64,000 bases of DNA from Halopseudomonas yangmingensis (lineage in GTDB: Bacteria > Pseudomonadota > Gammaproteobacteria > Pseudomonadales > Pseudomonadaceae). The stretch's first letter is position 1. Each line of letters starts with the position of its first letter. A program made the position numbers and the translations under genes. Below, in pieces: positions 13,629 to 22,166 of the stretch. The stretch spans positions 1 through 64,000 of the forward strand of contig NZ_FOUI01000013.1 in the NCBI RefSeq assembly GCF_900114825.1. The letters run 5' to 3'. A model generated the notes under the pieces. It saw only the letters and a program-made list of their open reading frames with translations. It was not told the origin of the DNA and did no database searches.

Positions 13629-14027
13629 GCTTGGTCACCCTCATAAAGGGGACACCACCTGGTGCTGAGACCATTAATCTGGCAAAACCTCTGCCCTCCA
13701 CTTGCCGGCAGACCGGTGGTGGTGTGGCACTCCTGCTGCCACATCACGGCACCAGCCAGCGCGGCCAGGCGGAAGATTGCCGGCCCCTACAAGTAGTTCG
13801 GGTTGTACCCGATTGCCCCTGTTGGTTTAGCTAAACAGATCGCTGCTTTGTGGGCTGCGATCCGACTTCTAGGAAGCAGTGAACAGTATCCTGCATTGCC
13901 AGAACCCCAGGTTACTATTCAGTGCCCCCTTACTACCCGAGCGGAATCTTGTGCCAGATTCCGTCCGGTGATACTGGAAACCGGCGAGGCTTGTGACCTC
14001 GCCGGCTCCAAACAACAGCCTAGTCGA
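13629..14027. other. Structured non-coding gap between sdhB and sucA
   Basis: I see no convincing gene in this 399-bp stretch. It holds a perfect 12-bp palindrome GTTTAGCTAAAC (13825-13836), an interrupted inverted repeat GATCGC/GCGATC just beyond it, and a perfect 8-bp stem with 6-nt loop at 13942-13963 (CGGAATCT / AGATTCCG). The sdhB-proximal end carries a terminator-like hairpin at 13980-14006. The sucA promoter should lie here on the minus strand, but I cannot pick out a good -35/-10 pair. A small RNA or leader structure is possible but unproven. Confidence 0.5.
13980..14006 (-). terminator. Terminator-like hairpin after sdhB
   Basis: Perfect stem CCGGCGAGG / CCTCGCCGG with a loop of about 8 nt, starting 22 bp past the sdhB stop. 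On the minus strand it is followed only by GTTTCC, so termination may be partial and allow read-through from sdh into suc. Confidence 0.5.
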
Positions 14028-14732
14028 TCAGGTCCCGCTCTGCAGCAGCATGTTGCGGATGTGGCCAATCGCGCGGGTCGGGTTCAGACCTTTGGGGCAC
14101 ACATTCACGCAGTTCATGATACCGCGGCAGCGGAATACACTGAACGGATCATCCAGGGCCGCCAGACGCTCTTCGGTGCGGGTGTCACGACTGTCCGCCA
14201 GGAAGCGGTAAGCCTGCAACAGGCCAGCGGGACCGATGAACTTGTCCGGGTTCCACCAGAACGAGGGGCAGGAGGTGGAGCAGCATGCACAGAGAATACA
14301 CTCGTACAGACCATCCAGTTTCTCGCGCTCCTCGGGCGACTGCAGGCGCTCGATAGAGGGCGCCGGCGTGTCATTCTGCAGATACGGCTGAATCTTTTCG
14401 TACTGCTTGTAGAAGATGCTCATATCAACGGCCAGGTCACGTATGACCGGCAAACCGGGCAGCGGGCGCAGCACCAGCTTGTTGCCCTTCACCACCGCCG
14501 ACAGCGGAGTGACGCAGGCCAGGCCGTTCTTGCCGTTGATATTCATGCCGTCCGAGCCGCAAACACCTTCGCGGCAGGAGCGGCGGTAGGACATCGACTC
14601 ATCCTGTTCCTTGATCAGGGCCAGCACATCAAGAACCATCAGGTCCTTGCCGCCGGTATCCACCTGGAAATCCTGCATGCGCGGCGCGCTGTCACTGTCC
14701 GGGTTATAGCGGTAAACACTTACTTGCAACAT
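14028..14732 (-). CDS. sdhB: Succinate dehydrogenase iron-sulfur subunit
   Basis: Iron-sulfur subunit of respiratory complex II, 234 aa. It passes electrons from FAD in SdhA to ubiquinone at SdhC/D. It has the [2Fe-2S] cluster region SCREGVCGSD with C53 and C58 and then C73. The [4Fe-4S] and [3Fe-4S] ligands are in CILCACCSTSCPSFWW and CRGIMNCVNVCPKGLNP. I chose the ATG at 14732 (MLQVSVYRYNPDSD), which matches homologues and has GAGGG about 9 nt upstream; in-frame ATG and GTG codons lie 6 and 9 nt before it. It overlaps or abuts the end of sdhA and is the last gene of sdhCDAB. Confidence 0.96.
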   Translation of the reverse strand: MLQVSVYRYNPDSDSAPRMQDFQVDTGGKDLMVLDVLALIKEQDESMSYRRSCREGVCGSDGMNINGKNGLACVTPLSAVVKGNKLVLRPLPGLPVIRDLAVDMSIFYKQYEKIQPYLQNDTPAPSIERLQSPEEREKLDGLYECILCACCSTSCPSFWWNPDKFIGPAGLLQAYRFLADSRDTRTEERLAALDDPFSVFRCRGIMNCVNVCPKGLNPTRAIGHIRNMLLQSGT

Positions 14733-14743
14733 GTTCATCACCC

Positions 14744-16516
14744 TCAGTAGGTACGCACTTTAGGTTCGAATGCCGGAACTGTCTTCGGCGCGAAGTTCAC
14801 AGCACGCTTGCCGACACGCTTGTCAGCCGGGAAGTACAGACTGTGGCACAGCCAGTTGGCGTCGTCACGGTCCTCGTAATCTTCACGGGCGTGTGCACCA
14901 CGGCTTTCGGTACGCGCATCAGCGGCAATCGCAGTGGCTTCGGCGACCTCCAGCAGGTTCTGCAGTTCCAGCGCTTCGATACGGGCCGTGTTGAAGGCCT
15001 GGCTCTTGTCGTTGATCTTCAGGCGACCAATGCGCTCGCGCAGGTCAGCCAGCTGCTTGATCCCTTTCTGCATGTACTCGCCGGTACGGAATACACCGAA
15101 GTAGTTCTGCATGCACTGCTGCAGCTCTTTACGCAGCGGCGCCACATCTTCGCCTTCCTTGCGGCTGTTGATGCCGGACAGGCGCGACAGCGAGGCTTCG
15201 ATATCCGACTCGGAGGCGCCACGGTAGTCGATGCCTTCCTTGAGCGCGCTTTCCAGGTGCAGGCCAGCGGCACGACCGAAGACCACCAGGTCGAGCAGCG
15301 AGTTGCCACCCAGACGGTTGGCACCGTGCACCGATACGCAAGCCACTTCGCCCACAGCAAACAGACCATCGATGATGGTGTCGTTGCCGTTGGCATCCTG
15401 GGTGATCGCCTGACCATGAATGTTGGTGGCAATACCACCCATCATGTAGTGGCAGGTCGGGATAACCGGGATTGGCGCGGTGACCGGGTCCACGTGAGCA
15501 AAGGTCTTGGACAGTTCACAGATGCCCGGCAGGCGGCTGTGCAGCACTTCCTCACCCAGGTGGTCGAGCTTCAGCAGCACGTGATCGCCATCCGGACCAC
15601 AGCCGTTACCGGCGATCACTTCCTTGACCATCGAGCGGGCGACCACGTCACGACCGGCAAGGTCCTTGGCGTTGGGCGCATAGCGCTCCATGAAACGCTC
15701 GCCGTGCTTGTTGATCAGGTAACCACCTTCACCGCGGCAACCTTCGGTAACCAGTACACCGGCACCGGCAATACCGGTCGGGTGGAACTGCCACATTTCA
15801 ATGTCCTGCACCGGCACACCGGCACGCAGGGCCATGCCGACACCGTCACCGGTGTTGATCAGCGCATTGGTGGTGGATGCATAAATGCGGCCGGCACCAC
15901 CGGTCGCCAGCACAGTGGCCTTGGCACGGATATAAACGGTTTCGCCAGTCTCGATGCAAATGGCGATAACACCCACCACGGCACCATCCTGGTTCTTCAC
16001 CAGATCGACGGCATACCATTCATTAAGGAAGGTGGTGTTGTGCTTGACGTTGTTCTGGTACAGCGTGTGCAGCAGTGCGTGACCGGTACGGTCAGCGGCG
16101 GCGCAGGTACGGGCAGCCTGGGTCGGGTTGTCCGGGCCCTTGGACTGGCCACCGAACGGACGCTGGTAGATGCGGCCCTGCTCGGTACGCGAGAACGGCA
16201 GCCCCATGTGCTCCAGTTCGAACACTGCTTCCGGGCCTACTGAACACATGTACTCGATGGCGTCCTGGTCACCGATGTAATCGGAGCCCTTGACGGTGTC
16301 GTACATGTGCCAGCGCCAGTCGTCGTTCGGATCGGCCGAAGCGATGGCGCAAGTGATACCGCCCTGGGCGGATACGGTGTGCGAGCGGGTCGGGAATACC
16401 TTGGTCACCACGGCAGTCTTGTGACCACCTTGCGCCAGCTGCAGTGCTGCACGCATGCCGGCACCGCCACCACCAATAATGATGGCGTCAAAAGTAAGAG
16501 TACGCATGTTAGCCAT
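14744..16516 (-). CDS. sdhA: Succinate dehydrogenase flavoprotein subunit
   Basis: Flavoprotein subunit of complex II that oxidises succinate to fumarate, 590 aa. It has the FAD dinucleotide-binding motif GGGGAG at 15-20 and the covalent FAD attachment segment [13 protein letters not shown] with H46. The substrate domain includes [21 protein letters not shown], and the C-terminal helical domain ends in the conserved [17 protein letters not shown]. Its ATG directly follows the sdhD stop codon (TAAATG), so translation is coupled. The reading frame is complete and ordinary. Confidence 0.97.
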   Translation of the reverse strand: MANMRTLTFDAIIIGGGGAGMRAALQLAQGGHKTAVVTKVFPTRSHTVSAQGGITCAIASADPNDDWRWHMYDTVKGSDYIGDQDAIEYMCSVGPEAVFELEHMGLPFSRTEQGRIYQRPFGGQSKGPDNPTQAARTCAAADRTGHALLHTLYQNNVKHNTTFLNEWYAVDLVKNQDGAVVGVIAICIETGETVYIRAKATVLATGGAGRIYASTTNALINTGDGVGMALRAGVPVQDIEMWQFHPTGIAGAGVLVTEGCRGEGGYLINKHGERFMERYAPNAKDLAGRDVVARSMVKEVIAGNGCGPDGDHVLLKLDHLGEEVLHSRLPGICELSKTFAHVDPVTAPIPVIPTCHYMMGGIATNIHGQAITQDANGNDTIIDGLFAVGEVACVSVHGANRLGGNSLLDLVVFGRAAGLHLESALKEGIDYRGASESDIEASLSRLSGINSRKEGEDVAPLRKELQQCMQNYFGVFRTGEYMQKGIKQLADLRERIGRLKINDKSQAFNTARIEALELQNLLEVAEATAIAADARTESRGAHAREDYEDRDDANWLCHSLYFPADKRVGKRAVNFAPKTVPAFEPKVRTY

Positions 16517-16885
16517 TTAGAATCCCCACAGAATCTGCACGCCCCAGACAAACAGCACGAACATGGCCAGACCGCAGGCTGCCTGGAACAGGAAGCGCAC
16601 TACGGTTGCAGCCTTGCCGAAAGCCATCGATGTCAGGTAGTCGGTTGAAATTGTCCACATTCCCACCCAGGCATGGGCGCTGAGGGAAACCAGCGTGAGC
16701 AGACTGAAGATCCGCATCCAGTTCTGGCTGAACAGGCCGTGCCAGTCAGCATGGGTCAGACCCGGATTGGCAATCAGAAAGCCGAGCAGGAACAGCACGT
16801 AGGCGGCCAATACCACAGCCGATACACGCTGAACCATCCAGTCATACAGGCCGCTGCGCGACAGGTTGGTGACGTTGGTTACCAT
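16517..16885 (-). CDS. sdhD: Succinate dehydrogenase membrane anchor SdhD
   Basis: Membrane anchor and quinone-site subunit of complex II, 122 aa, with three transmembrane helices: about 18-38, about 57-78 and about 92-115. The sequence SAHAWVGMWTISTDYL contains the helix-II His that ligates haem b (HxWxG pattern) and the D-Y pair near the quinone site. It overlaps sdhC by 7 bp and runs straight into sdhA. The length is typical. Confidence 0.94.
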   Translation of the reverse strand: MVTNVTNLSRSGLYDWMVQRVSAVVLAAYVLFLLGFLIANPGLTHADWHGLFSQNWMRIFSLLTLVSLSAHAWVGMWTISTDYLTSMAFGKAATVVRFLFQAACGLAMFVLFVWGVQILWGF

Positions 16886-17271
16886 ATCCAGACTCCCAGC
16901 AGAACAATCAGTACGACGGAAACGGCGATGACGATCTTCGACCCCAACTTGCCGCTCTCCAGGCCTTCACCGATACCTGCATCCATCACAAGGTGGCGGA
17001 TACCCGCAACCAGGTGATACAGCAGTGCGGAGACCACGCCCCAGGTGATGAATTTCACCAATGGGTTCTGCATCAGCGTCTTGACTTGCTCGAAACCGGC
17101 CTCGGAACCCAGTGACAGCTCCAGCATCCAAAGCATCAGTGCAATGGCGAGGAACAGGATCACTCCCGAGATACGGTGAGCAATGGACGTGTACGCAGTG
17201 ATGGGTAGTTGTATGGTCCTGAGATCCAGGTTGACAGGTCTTTTGCTATTCACGGCTGCATTCACACTCAT
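16879..17271 (-). CDS. sdhC: Succinate dehydrogenase cytochrome b556 subunit SdhC
   Basis: Cytochrome b556 subunit of complex II, 130 aa from the ATG at 17271. It carries the signature RPVNLDLRTIQLPITAYTSIAHRISG near the N-terminus (quinone site and first helix), and YHLVAGIRHLVMD in helix II with the haem-ligating His. Three transmembrane helices are seen. The frame can be extended four codons to a TTG, but the ATG is more likely; neither has a strong ribosome site. It is the first gene of sdhCDAB and is read from the promoter at 17381-17409. Confidence 0.95.
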   Translation of the reverse strand: MSVNAAVNSKRPVNLDLRTIQLPITAYTSIAHRISGVILFLAIALMLWMLELSLGSEAGFEQVKTLMQNPLVKFITWGVVSALLYHLVAGIRHLVMDAGIGEGLESGKLGSKIVIAVSVVLIVLLGVWIW

Positions 17272-17380
17272 GGCCCGAAACAACAGGGCTGGTTTATTGG
17301 AAGGTGTACGTTCTTGGGTACCCCAATGACCACAAACCTGCGCGCCAGGCGCAGGAACAAGCCATTTTTGCCGGCCATGG

Positions 17381-17409
17381 AGTATAGAGAGTTGCCCCCC
17401 TGATTACAA
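17381..17409 (-). promoter_or_regulatory. Probable sigma-70 promoter of sdhCDAB
   Basis: On the minus strand, TTGTAA is followed after exactly 17 bp by TATACT, a good -35/-10 pair. The start of transcription would be near 17374, giving a leader of about 100 nt to the sdhC ATG. A GC-rich inverted sequence (CCTGCGCC ... GGCGCGCAGG-like) lies in that leader. Confidence 0.6.
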
Positions 17410-17523
17410 CGACACACATTGTTTCAACTGTCCGGCGAATACCCTGTTCTGCTATCTGGTGATGCACTTTGGGGACACATGAAACCCGCATTGCTGCGGC
17501 CTTTCCATTGGCCAACGGTAGAA

Positions 17524-17551
17524 TTGACAAACGGGATTATCACCTTATAGT
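17524..17551 (+). promoter_or_regulatory. Probable sigma-70 promoter of gltA
   Basis: A perfect TTGACA (17524-17529) is followed after 16 bp by TATAGT (17546-17551). The transcript would start near 17558, about 52 nt before the gltA ATG. It is divergent from the sdhC promoter about 120 bp away, so the two TCA units may share regulators. Confidence 0.7.
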
Positions 17552-17609
17552 GATCCGGGCCCTAAATGGGGGGTCACACTTTCGATTCAGCAAATACAGG
17601 AGGCCATCA

Positions 17610-18884
17610 ATGGCTGACAAGAAGGCGCAGTTGATCATCGAGGGCGCTGCCCCCATCGACCTGCCAGTATATTCAGGCACCATGGGTCCCGATGTTGTGG
17701 ATGTCCGCGCACTGGGTTCGAGCGGGTACTTCACCTTTGATCCTGGCTTTATGGCCACCTCCTCCTGCGAATCCAAGATCACCTATATCGATGGCGACAA
17801 GGGCATTCTGCTGCACCGCGGTTATCCGATCGAGCAGCTGGCCGAGAAGTCCGACTTCCTGGAAACCTGCTACCTGCTGCTGAAAGGCGAATTGCCTGAT
17901 GCCGAACAGAAGAGCAAGTTCGTCGAGACCGTGCAGAAGCACACCATGGTCCACGAGCAGCTGAAGAATTTCCTTAACGGCTTCCGCCGCGACGCCCACC
18001 CGATGGCGGTGATGTGCGGTATCGTCGGCGCCCTGTCGGCCTTCTACCACGACTCGCTGGATATCAACGACGCCAAGCACCGCGAAGTGTCGGCGATCCG
18101 CCTGATCGCCAAGATGCCGACCATTGCTGCGATGGTCTACAAGTACTCCAAGGGCGAGCCGGTCATTTACCCGCGCAACGACCTGTCGTACTCGGAAAAC
18201 TTCCTGCACATGATGTTCAACACCCCCTGTGAGGAAAAGAAGATCAGCCCGGTACTGGCACGTGCCATGGACCGCATTTTCGTCCTGCACGCCGACCACG
18301 AGCAGAACGCCTCCACCTCGACCGTACGCCTGGCCGGCTCCTCCGGTGCCAACCCGTTCGCCTGTATCGCTGCCGGCATCGCCGCGCTGTGGGGACCGGC
18401 ACACGGTGGCGCCAACGAGGCAGTACTGCGTATGCTGGACGAGATCGGTGATGTATCGAACATCGAGAAGTTCATCGCCAAGGCCAAGGACAAGGATGAC
18501 CCGTTCAAGCTGATGGGCTTCGGTCACCGCGTTTACAAGAATTTCGACCCGCGCGCCAAGGTCATGAAGCAGACCTGCGATGAGGTACTGGGCGAATTGG
18601 GTATCAACGATCCGCAGCTTGAGCTGGCCATGAAGCTGGAAGAGATCGCGCGTAACGATCCCTACTTCGTCGAGCGTAACCTGTACCCGAACGTCGACTT
18701 CTACTCGGGCATCATCCTCAAGGCGATCGGCATCCCCACCGAGATGTTTACCGTTATCTTCGCCGCCGGCCGTACGCCGGGCTGGATTGCCCACTGGAAC
18801 GAAATGATCAGCGGCCCCTACAAGATCGGCCGCCCGCGCCAGCTGTACACCGGTTACCCGCAACGGGATTACCCGAGCAAGTAA
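17610..18884 (+). CDS. gltA: Citrate synthase
   Basis: Type II citrate synthase of 424 aa, condensing oxaloacetate and acetyl-CoA as the first TCA step. Catalytic segments are visible: [19 protein letters not shown] (active-site His), [16 protein letters not shown] (second His) and [13 protein letters not shown] (His, with the catalytic Asp of the family nearby downstream). The start at 17610 follows a perfect AGGAGG 6 nt upstream and gives [12 protein letters not shown]; the frame is open 47 codons further up. It is divergent from sdhCDAB and followed by an intrinsic terminator. Confidence 0.97.
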   Translation: MADKKAQLIIEGAAPIDLPVYSGTMGPDVVDVRALGSSGYFTFDPGFMATSSCESKITYIDGDKGILLHRGYPIEQLAEKSDFLETCYLLLKGELPDAEQKSKFVETVQKHTMVHEQLKNFLNGFRRDAHPMAVMCGIVGALSAFYHDSLDINDAKHREVSAIRLIAKMPTIAAMVYKYSKGEPVIYPRNDLSYSENFLHMMFNTPCEEKKISPVLARAMDRIFVLHADHEQNASTSTVRLAGSSGANPFACIAAGIAALWGPAHGGANEAVLRMLDEIGDVSNIEKFIAKAKDKDDPFKLMGFGHRVYKNFDPRAKVMKQTCDEVLGELGINDPQLELAMKLEEIARNDPYFVERNLYPNVDFYSGIILKAIGIPTEMFTVIFAAGRTPGWIAHWNEMISGPYKIGRPRQLYTGYPQRDYPSK

Positions 18885-18888
18885 GCCG

Positions 18889-18916
18889 AAAAGCCCCGCA
18901 CCTGCGGGGCTTTTTT
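18889..18916 (+). terminator. Rho-independent terminator of gltA
   Basis: AAGCCCCGCA / TGCGGGGCTT stem with a tight loop, followed by a run of six T, 5 bp after the gltA stop. It also lies just beyond the convergent YkgJ-type gene. Confidence 0.9.
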
Positions 18917-18926
18917 CTGAGCCTGT

Positions 18927-19178
18927 TCAGGCGGTCTGCTGTTCCCACCAGCCGAGGATCTGCAGCGCCTCATCACGGTGGCTGCCGCAGGACTCGGGCT
19001 CCGCCTTGAAGGCAGCACAGACTGCCGGACGACGCGGGTCGTGAAAAATACCGCAGCGCAGGTCATCGGCCAGATGCACGCAGCGCACCCCGGCCGGCTT
19101 GCCGTTGGGCATGCCGGGGATCGGCGAACTGATTGAAGGGGCGATGCAGCAGGCGCCGCATCCGGGACGACATTCCAT
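18927..19178 (-). CDS. YkgJ-family cysteine-cluster protein
   Basis: Small protein of 83 aa with a Cys-rich metal-chelating pattern of the YkgJ (UPF0153/CxxCxxCC-type) family. It begins [15 protein letters not shown], with further Cys in RCVHL, RCGIF and AVCAAF. These residues probably bind zinc or an iron-sulfur centre; the function is unknown. The open frame continues far upstream, but the ATG at 19178 has GGAG 8-9 nt before it and is the family start; the upstream part overlaps the divergent DUF486 gene. It faces gltA tail to tail. Confidence 0.82.
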   Translation of the reverse strand: MECRPGCGACCIAPSISSPIPGMPNGKPAGVRCVHLADDLRCGIFHDPRRPAVCAAFKAEPESCGSHRDEALQILGWWEQQTA

Positions 19179-19269
19179 CGAAGGCTCCAGGCAATCGGCA
19201 GACAGCCCCTTGGCGGGGCGTCGACGGCGCATTATGCTCGCGCCACCCGGTTCCACGGAAGCCCCCACC

Positions 19270-19617
19270 ATGCAGTTACCCATCTGGGCACAGACCGCCC
19301 TGCTGTTGACCCTGTCAAATGTGTTCATGACCTTTGCCTGGTACGGGCATCTGAAGTCGATGAACAGCAAGCCATGGATCATCGCCGCACTGGTCAGCTG
19401 GGGGATTGCGCTGTTCGAATACCTGCTGATGGTGCCGGCCAACCGCATCGGCTTTACCGCACTGACGGTCGCCCAGCTGAAAATCATGCAGGAAGTGATC
19501 ACCCTCTGCGTGTTCGTACCCTTTGCCGTGTTCTTCCTGCAGCAACCGCTGAAGCTCGACTACCTGTGGGCCGGCCTGTGCCTGCTCGGCGCGGTGTATT
19601 TCATTTTCCGCGGTTGA
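19270..19617 (+). CDS. DUF486 (DMT-like) small membrane protein
   Basis: Inner-membrane protein of 115 aa with four transmembrane helices (about 7-25, 34-55, 64-88 and 95-113), matching the DUF486 family, a small relative of drug/metabolite transporters. Family features include [13 protein letters not shown] in helix I and [13 protein letters not shown] after helix II. The ATG at 19270 gives the canonical length; the open frame upstream overlaps the YkgJ gene on the other strand. Its last 17 bp overlap the end of the convergent dehydrogenase gene. The substrate is unknown. Confidence 0.85.
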   Translation: MQLPIWAQTALLLTLSNVFMTFAWYGHLKSMNSKPWIIAALVSWGIALFEYLLMVPANRIGFTALTVAQLKIMQEVITLCVFVPFAVFFLQQPLKLDYLWAGLCLLGAVYFIFRG

Positions 19618-20473
19618 GCCGGGCGATCAGACTTGAAGTATCCCAGCGGCCACCGCCCATCTGCTGCACATCGGCATAGAACTGATCGACCAGCGCAGTC
19701 ACCGGCAACTGCGCACCGTTGGCCCGTGCCTCTTCCAGCACTATCGCCAGATCCTTGCGCATCCAGTCCACCGCAAAGCCGAAATCAAAGTCGCCGGCGA
19801 GCATGCTCTGGTGCCGGTGTTCCAGCTGCCAGGACTGCGCCGCGCCCTTGCTGATCACCTGCATCGCCGCCTCGGCATCCAGCCCGGCACAGCGGGCAAA
19901 GTGCAGGGCTTCTGACAATCCCTGCAGCAACCCGCCAATGCAGATCTGGTTGACCATTTTGGTCAGCTGCCCGCTGCCCACCGGCCCCATCAGTCTGACC
20001 ATCCGCGCATAGGCGGCAATCACCGGACGGGCCAGATCAAATACAGCCTCCTCGCCGCCAACCATCACCGTCAGCTGGCCGTTCTCTGCGCCGGCCTGAC
20101 CACCGGAAACCGGCGCATCAAGGAAGCCGACACCCTTGGCGGCCGACAGACCGGCCAGCTCACGAGCGACATTCGCCGAGGCGGTGGTGTGATCGACAAT
20201 GATCGCACCGGCCTGCAGTCCGGCCAGTACGCCCTGCTCGCCACTGACCACCTGACGCAGGTCGTCATCATTGCCGACACAGATCATCACCAGATCCTGC
20301 CCGGCAGCCGCTTCGGCCGGGGTGGCAAAGGCACGCCCGCCATGCGCCTCGACCCATTGCCGGGCGCGGCTGGCGGTACGGTTGTAGACATTCAGCTGGT
20401 GGCCGGCACGTGACAGGTGAGCGGCCATCGGGTAACCCATCACACCCAGTCCAACAAAGGCGACATTGGCCAT
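19601..20473 (-). CDS. NAD(P)-dependent beta-hydroxyacid dehydrogenase
   Basis: Member of the 3-hydroxyisobutyrate / tartronate semialdehyde reductase family, 290 aa. It has an N-terminal Rossmann motif GLGVMGYPMAAHL near 7-19, the substrate-binding signature DAPVSGGQAGAENG, and the catalytic Lys in GSGQLTKMVNQ. The C-terminal helical domain is complete. It could be 3-hydroxyisobutyrate dehydrogenase, 2-hydroxy-3-oxopropionate reductase or another paralogue; without mmsA or gcl nearby I leave the symbol blank. An RBS (AGGAG) is present before the ATG. The 3' end overlaps DUF486 by 17 bp. Confidence 0.88.
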   Translation of the reverse strand: MANVAFVGLGVMGYPMAAHLSRAGHQLNVYNRTASRARQWVEAHGGRAFATPAEAAAGQDLVMICVGNDDDLRQVVSGEQGVLAGLQAGAIIVDHTTASANVARELAGLSAAKGVGFLDAPVSGGQAGAENGQLTVMVGGEEAVFDLARPVIAAYARMVRLMGPVGSGQLTKMVNQICIGGLLQGLSEALHFARCAGLDAEAAMQVISKGAAQSWQLEHRHQSMLAGDFDFGFAVDWMRKDLAIVLEEARANGAQLPVTALVDQFYADVQQMGGGRWDTSSLIARLNRGK

Positions 20474-20591
20474 GCTATTTCTCCTGCGAGGATATATCTG
20501 TGGCGATCATAGCAATCGCCCGGACTATTGTCGGCCTGCCATGGCGCTCTGCATAATGTGCGCCCTTTACTTTTGCTGCCGGGAGTAGCCC

Positions 20592-20873
20592 ATGTTCAAG
20601 ACCAACCAGTATTTCGACGGCAAGGTGGTTTCGATTGCCTTTACCCAGCCGGCAGGCAGCGCCACCGTAGGCGTGATGGCTCCCGGTGACTATGAGTTTG
20701 GCACCAGCCAGCTGGAGATCATGCATGTGATCAGCGGCCTGCTGACCGTGCGCCTGCCGGGCAGCGATGACTGGCAGGACTTTGCCAGCGGCAGCCAGTT
20801 CGAAGTGCCAGCCAACAGCAAGTTCCAGCTGAAGGTCGCGCAGGATACCGCCTACCTGTGTGAGTACCGCTGA
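20592..20873 (+). CDS. ppnP: Pyrimidine/purine nucleoside phosphorylase PpnP
   Basis: Small cupin of 93 aa matching PpnP (YaiE, DUF1255), which phosphorolyses a wide range of nucleosides to free base and ribose-1-phosphate. Marks are [17 protein letters not shown] at the start, [18 protein letters not shown] and the C-terminal [17 protein letters not shown] cupin strands. The length is the family standard. GGGAG lies about 8 nt before the ATG. The gene stands alone, with the repeat array downstream. Confidence 0.93.
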   Translation: MFKTNQYFDGKVVSIAFTQPAGSATVGVMAPGDYEFGTSQLEIMHVISGLLTVRLPGSDDWQDFASGSQFEVPANSKFQLKVAQDTAYLCEYR

Positions 20874-20924
20874 GCGGCTTCTGGTTAAAACACAAGATTA
20901 CCAACCCCGCACCAGTTCAAGGGT

Positions 20925-21690
20925 TTGGTTTTTCGGGACCGAATGCACTGGCAACCCTGCGCTAACCGGTTTGGTTTTTTGGGACCGCCGACTTTAGTCG
21001 GCAAAGCAGCCCGCAGGGCTGCCGGGGTCCGGGCTGCCGGGCTACCGAGGCTAACCCTGGCTCCGTCAAACGCATTCGATAAACCCGGCGCACGGCCTCG
21101 CCGTGCTGGCCGACTGAAGTCGGCGGTCCCAGGGGGCCGTGCACACTGGCTATACAGCGCTAACCGGTTTGGTTTTTCGGGACCGCATGCACTGGCAACC
21201 CTGCGCTAACCGCGGTTGGTTTTCTGGGACCGCATGCACTGACAACCCTGCGCTAACCGGGTTGGTTTTCTGGGACCGCCGACTTTAGTCGGCAAAGCAG
21301 CCCGCAAGGCTGCCGGGGTCCGGGCTGCCGGGGCTGCCGAGGCTAACCCAGGCTCCGTCAAACGCATTCGATAAACCCGGCGCACGGCCTCGCCGTGCTG
21401 GCCGACTGAAGTCGGCGGTCCCAGGGGGCCGTGCACACTGGCTATACAGCGCTAACCGGTTTGGTTTTTCGGGACCCCATGCACTGGCAACCCTGCGCTA
21501 ACCGCGGTTGGTTTTCTGGGACCGCCGACTTTAGTCGGCAAAGCAGCCTGCAAGGCTGCCGGGGTCCGGGCTGCCGGGCTACCGAGGCTAACCCTGGCTC
21601 CGTCAAACGCATTCGATAAACCCGGCGCACGGCCTCGCCGTGCTGGCCGACTGAAGTCGGCGGTCCCAGGGGGCCGTGCATCCTGGCTGT
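20925..21690. repeat. Structured extragenic repeat locus B, nested tandem array
   Basis: Three near-identical long units lie at 20981-21130, 21272-21422 and 21518-21667 (150-151 bp). Each begins GGGACCGCCGAC and ends GTCGGCGGTCCC, so the ends pair as inverted repeats around inner hairpins (GCAGCC...GGCTGCC and GCACGG...CCGTGC). Between and before them are shorter units of about 46 bp, starting GGGACCG(C/A)ATGCACTG, at about 20936, 21179, 21226 and 21472; two stand in tandem between long units 1 and 2. The hairpins are those of locus A in the opposite orientation. The short open frames here repeat the same peptide and are rejected as genes. Confidence 0.88.
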
Positions 21691-21700
21691 CCAGCGCCTG

Positions 21701-22150
21701 TCAGATCTGCTCCTGCAAGCTCAACCCCTTGCCGTAGCCCTCGACAAACAGCGACGGCATGCGCTTGGGCTTGCCGCTGCTCATTTCGATGCAGGCAAAA
21801 GTGGTACGTGCCCGTAGCAGGGTGACACCGTCGGACTTGCGCAACAGCTGGAAGTGCCGGGTCATGCGCAGTTTGCTGTCCCAGCTGATGATCCAGGTGC
21901 CCATACAGAGTTCTTCGCCCGCATAGGCGGCTGCCAGATAATCGATTTCATGGCGCACCACCGCCATCGCCCGGTCCAGCTCACGGTATTGTTCAAGCCC
22001 CAACCCCAGCGAGATCGAATGCTGCCAGGCGCAGCGCTCCAGCCAGCGCACGTAGACCGCATTATTGGCGTGTCCCAGCTCGTCGATATCATCGGCCTCG
22101 ACGCGAATGTCGAGGGTAAAGGGTTGATCAATATCCCAGTTCAGTTGCAT
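21701..22150 (-). CDS. Acyl-CoA thioesterase, 4HBT hotdog family
   Basis: Hotdog thioesterase of 149 aa in the 4-hydroxybenzoyl-CoA / YbgC-like group. The characteristic segment is ELGHANNAVYVRWLERCAW near 26-44, where the Asp/His-containing loop (DELGHANN) carries the catalytic acid region. The frame extends 14 codons to a TTG, but the ATG at 22150 (MQLNWDIDQPF) gives a family-like start. It lies 16 bp downstream of the methyltransferase-like gene on the same strand and probably shares its transcript. The substrate is unknown. Confidence 0.85.
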   Translation of the reverse strand: MQLNWDIDQPFTLDIRVEADDIDELGHANNAVYVRWLERCAWQHSISLGLGLEQYRELDRAMAVVRHEIDYLAAAYAGEELCMGTWIISWDSKLRMTRHFQLLRKSDGVTLLRARTTFACIEMSSGKPKRMPSLFVEGYGKGLSLQEQI

Positions 22151-22166
22151 TGCCAGTTCGCCCGCC

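Noticed and set aside
20925-21681. Repeated short open frames over locus B (same peptide several times)
   Set aside because: The repetition follows the DNA units; no sign of coding use.
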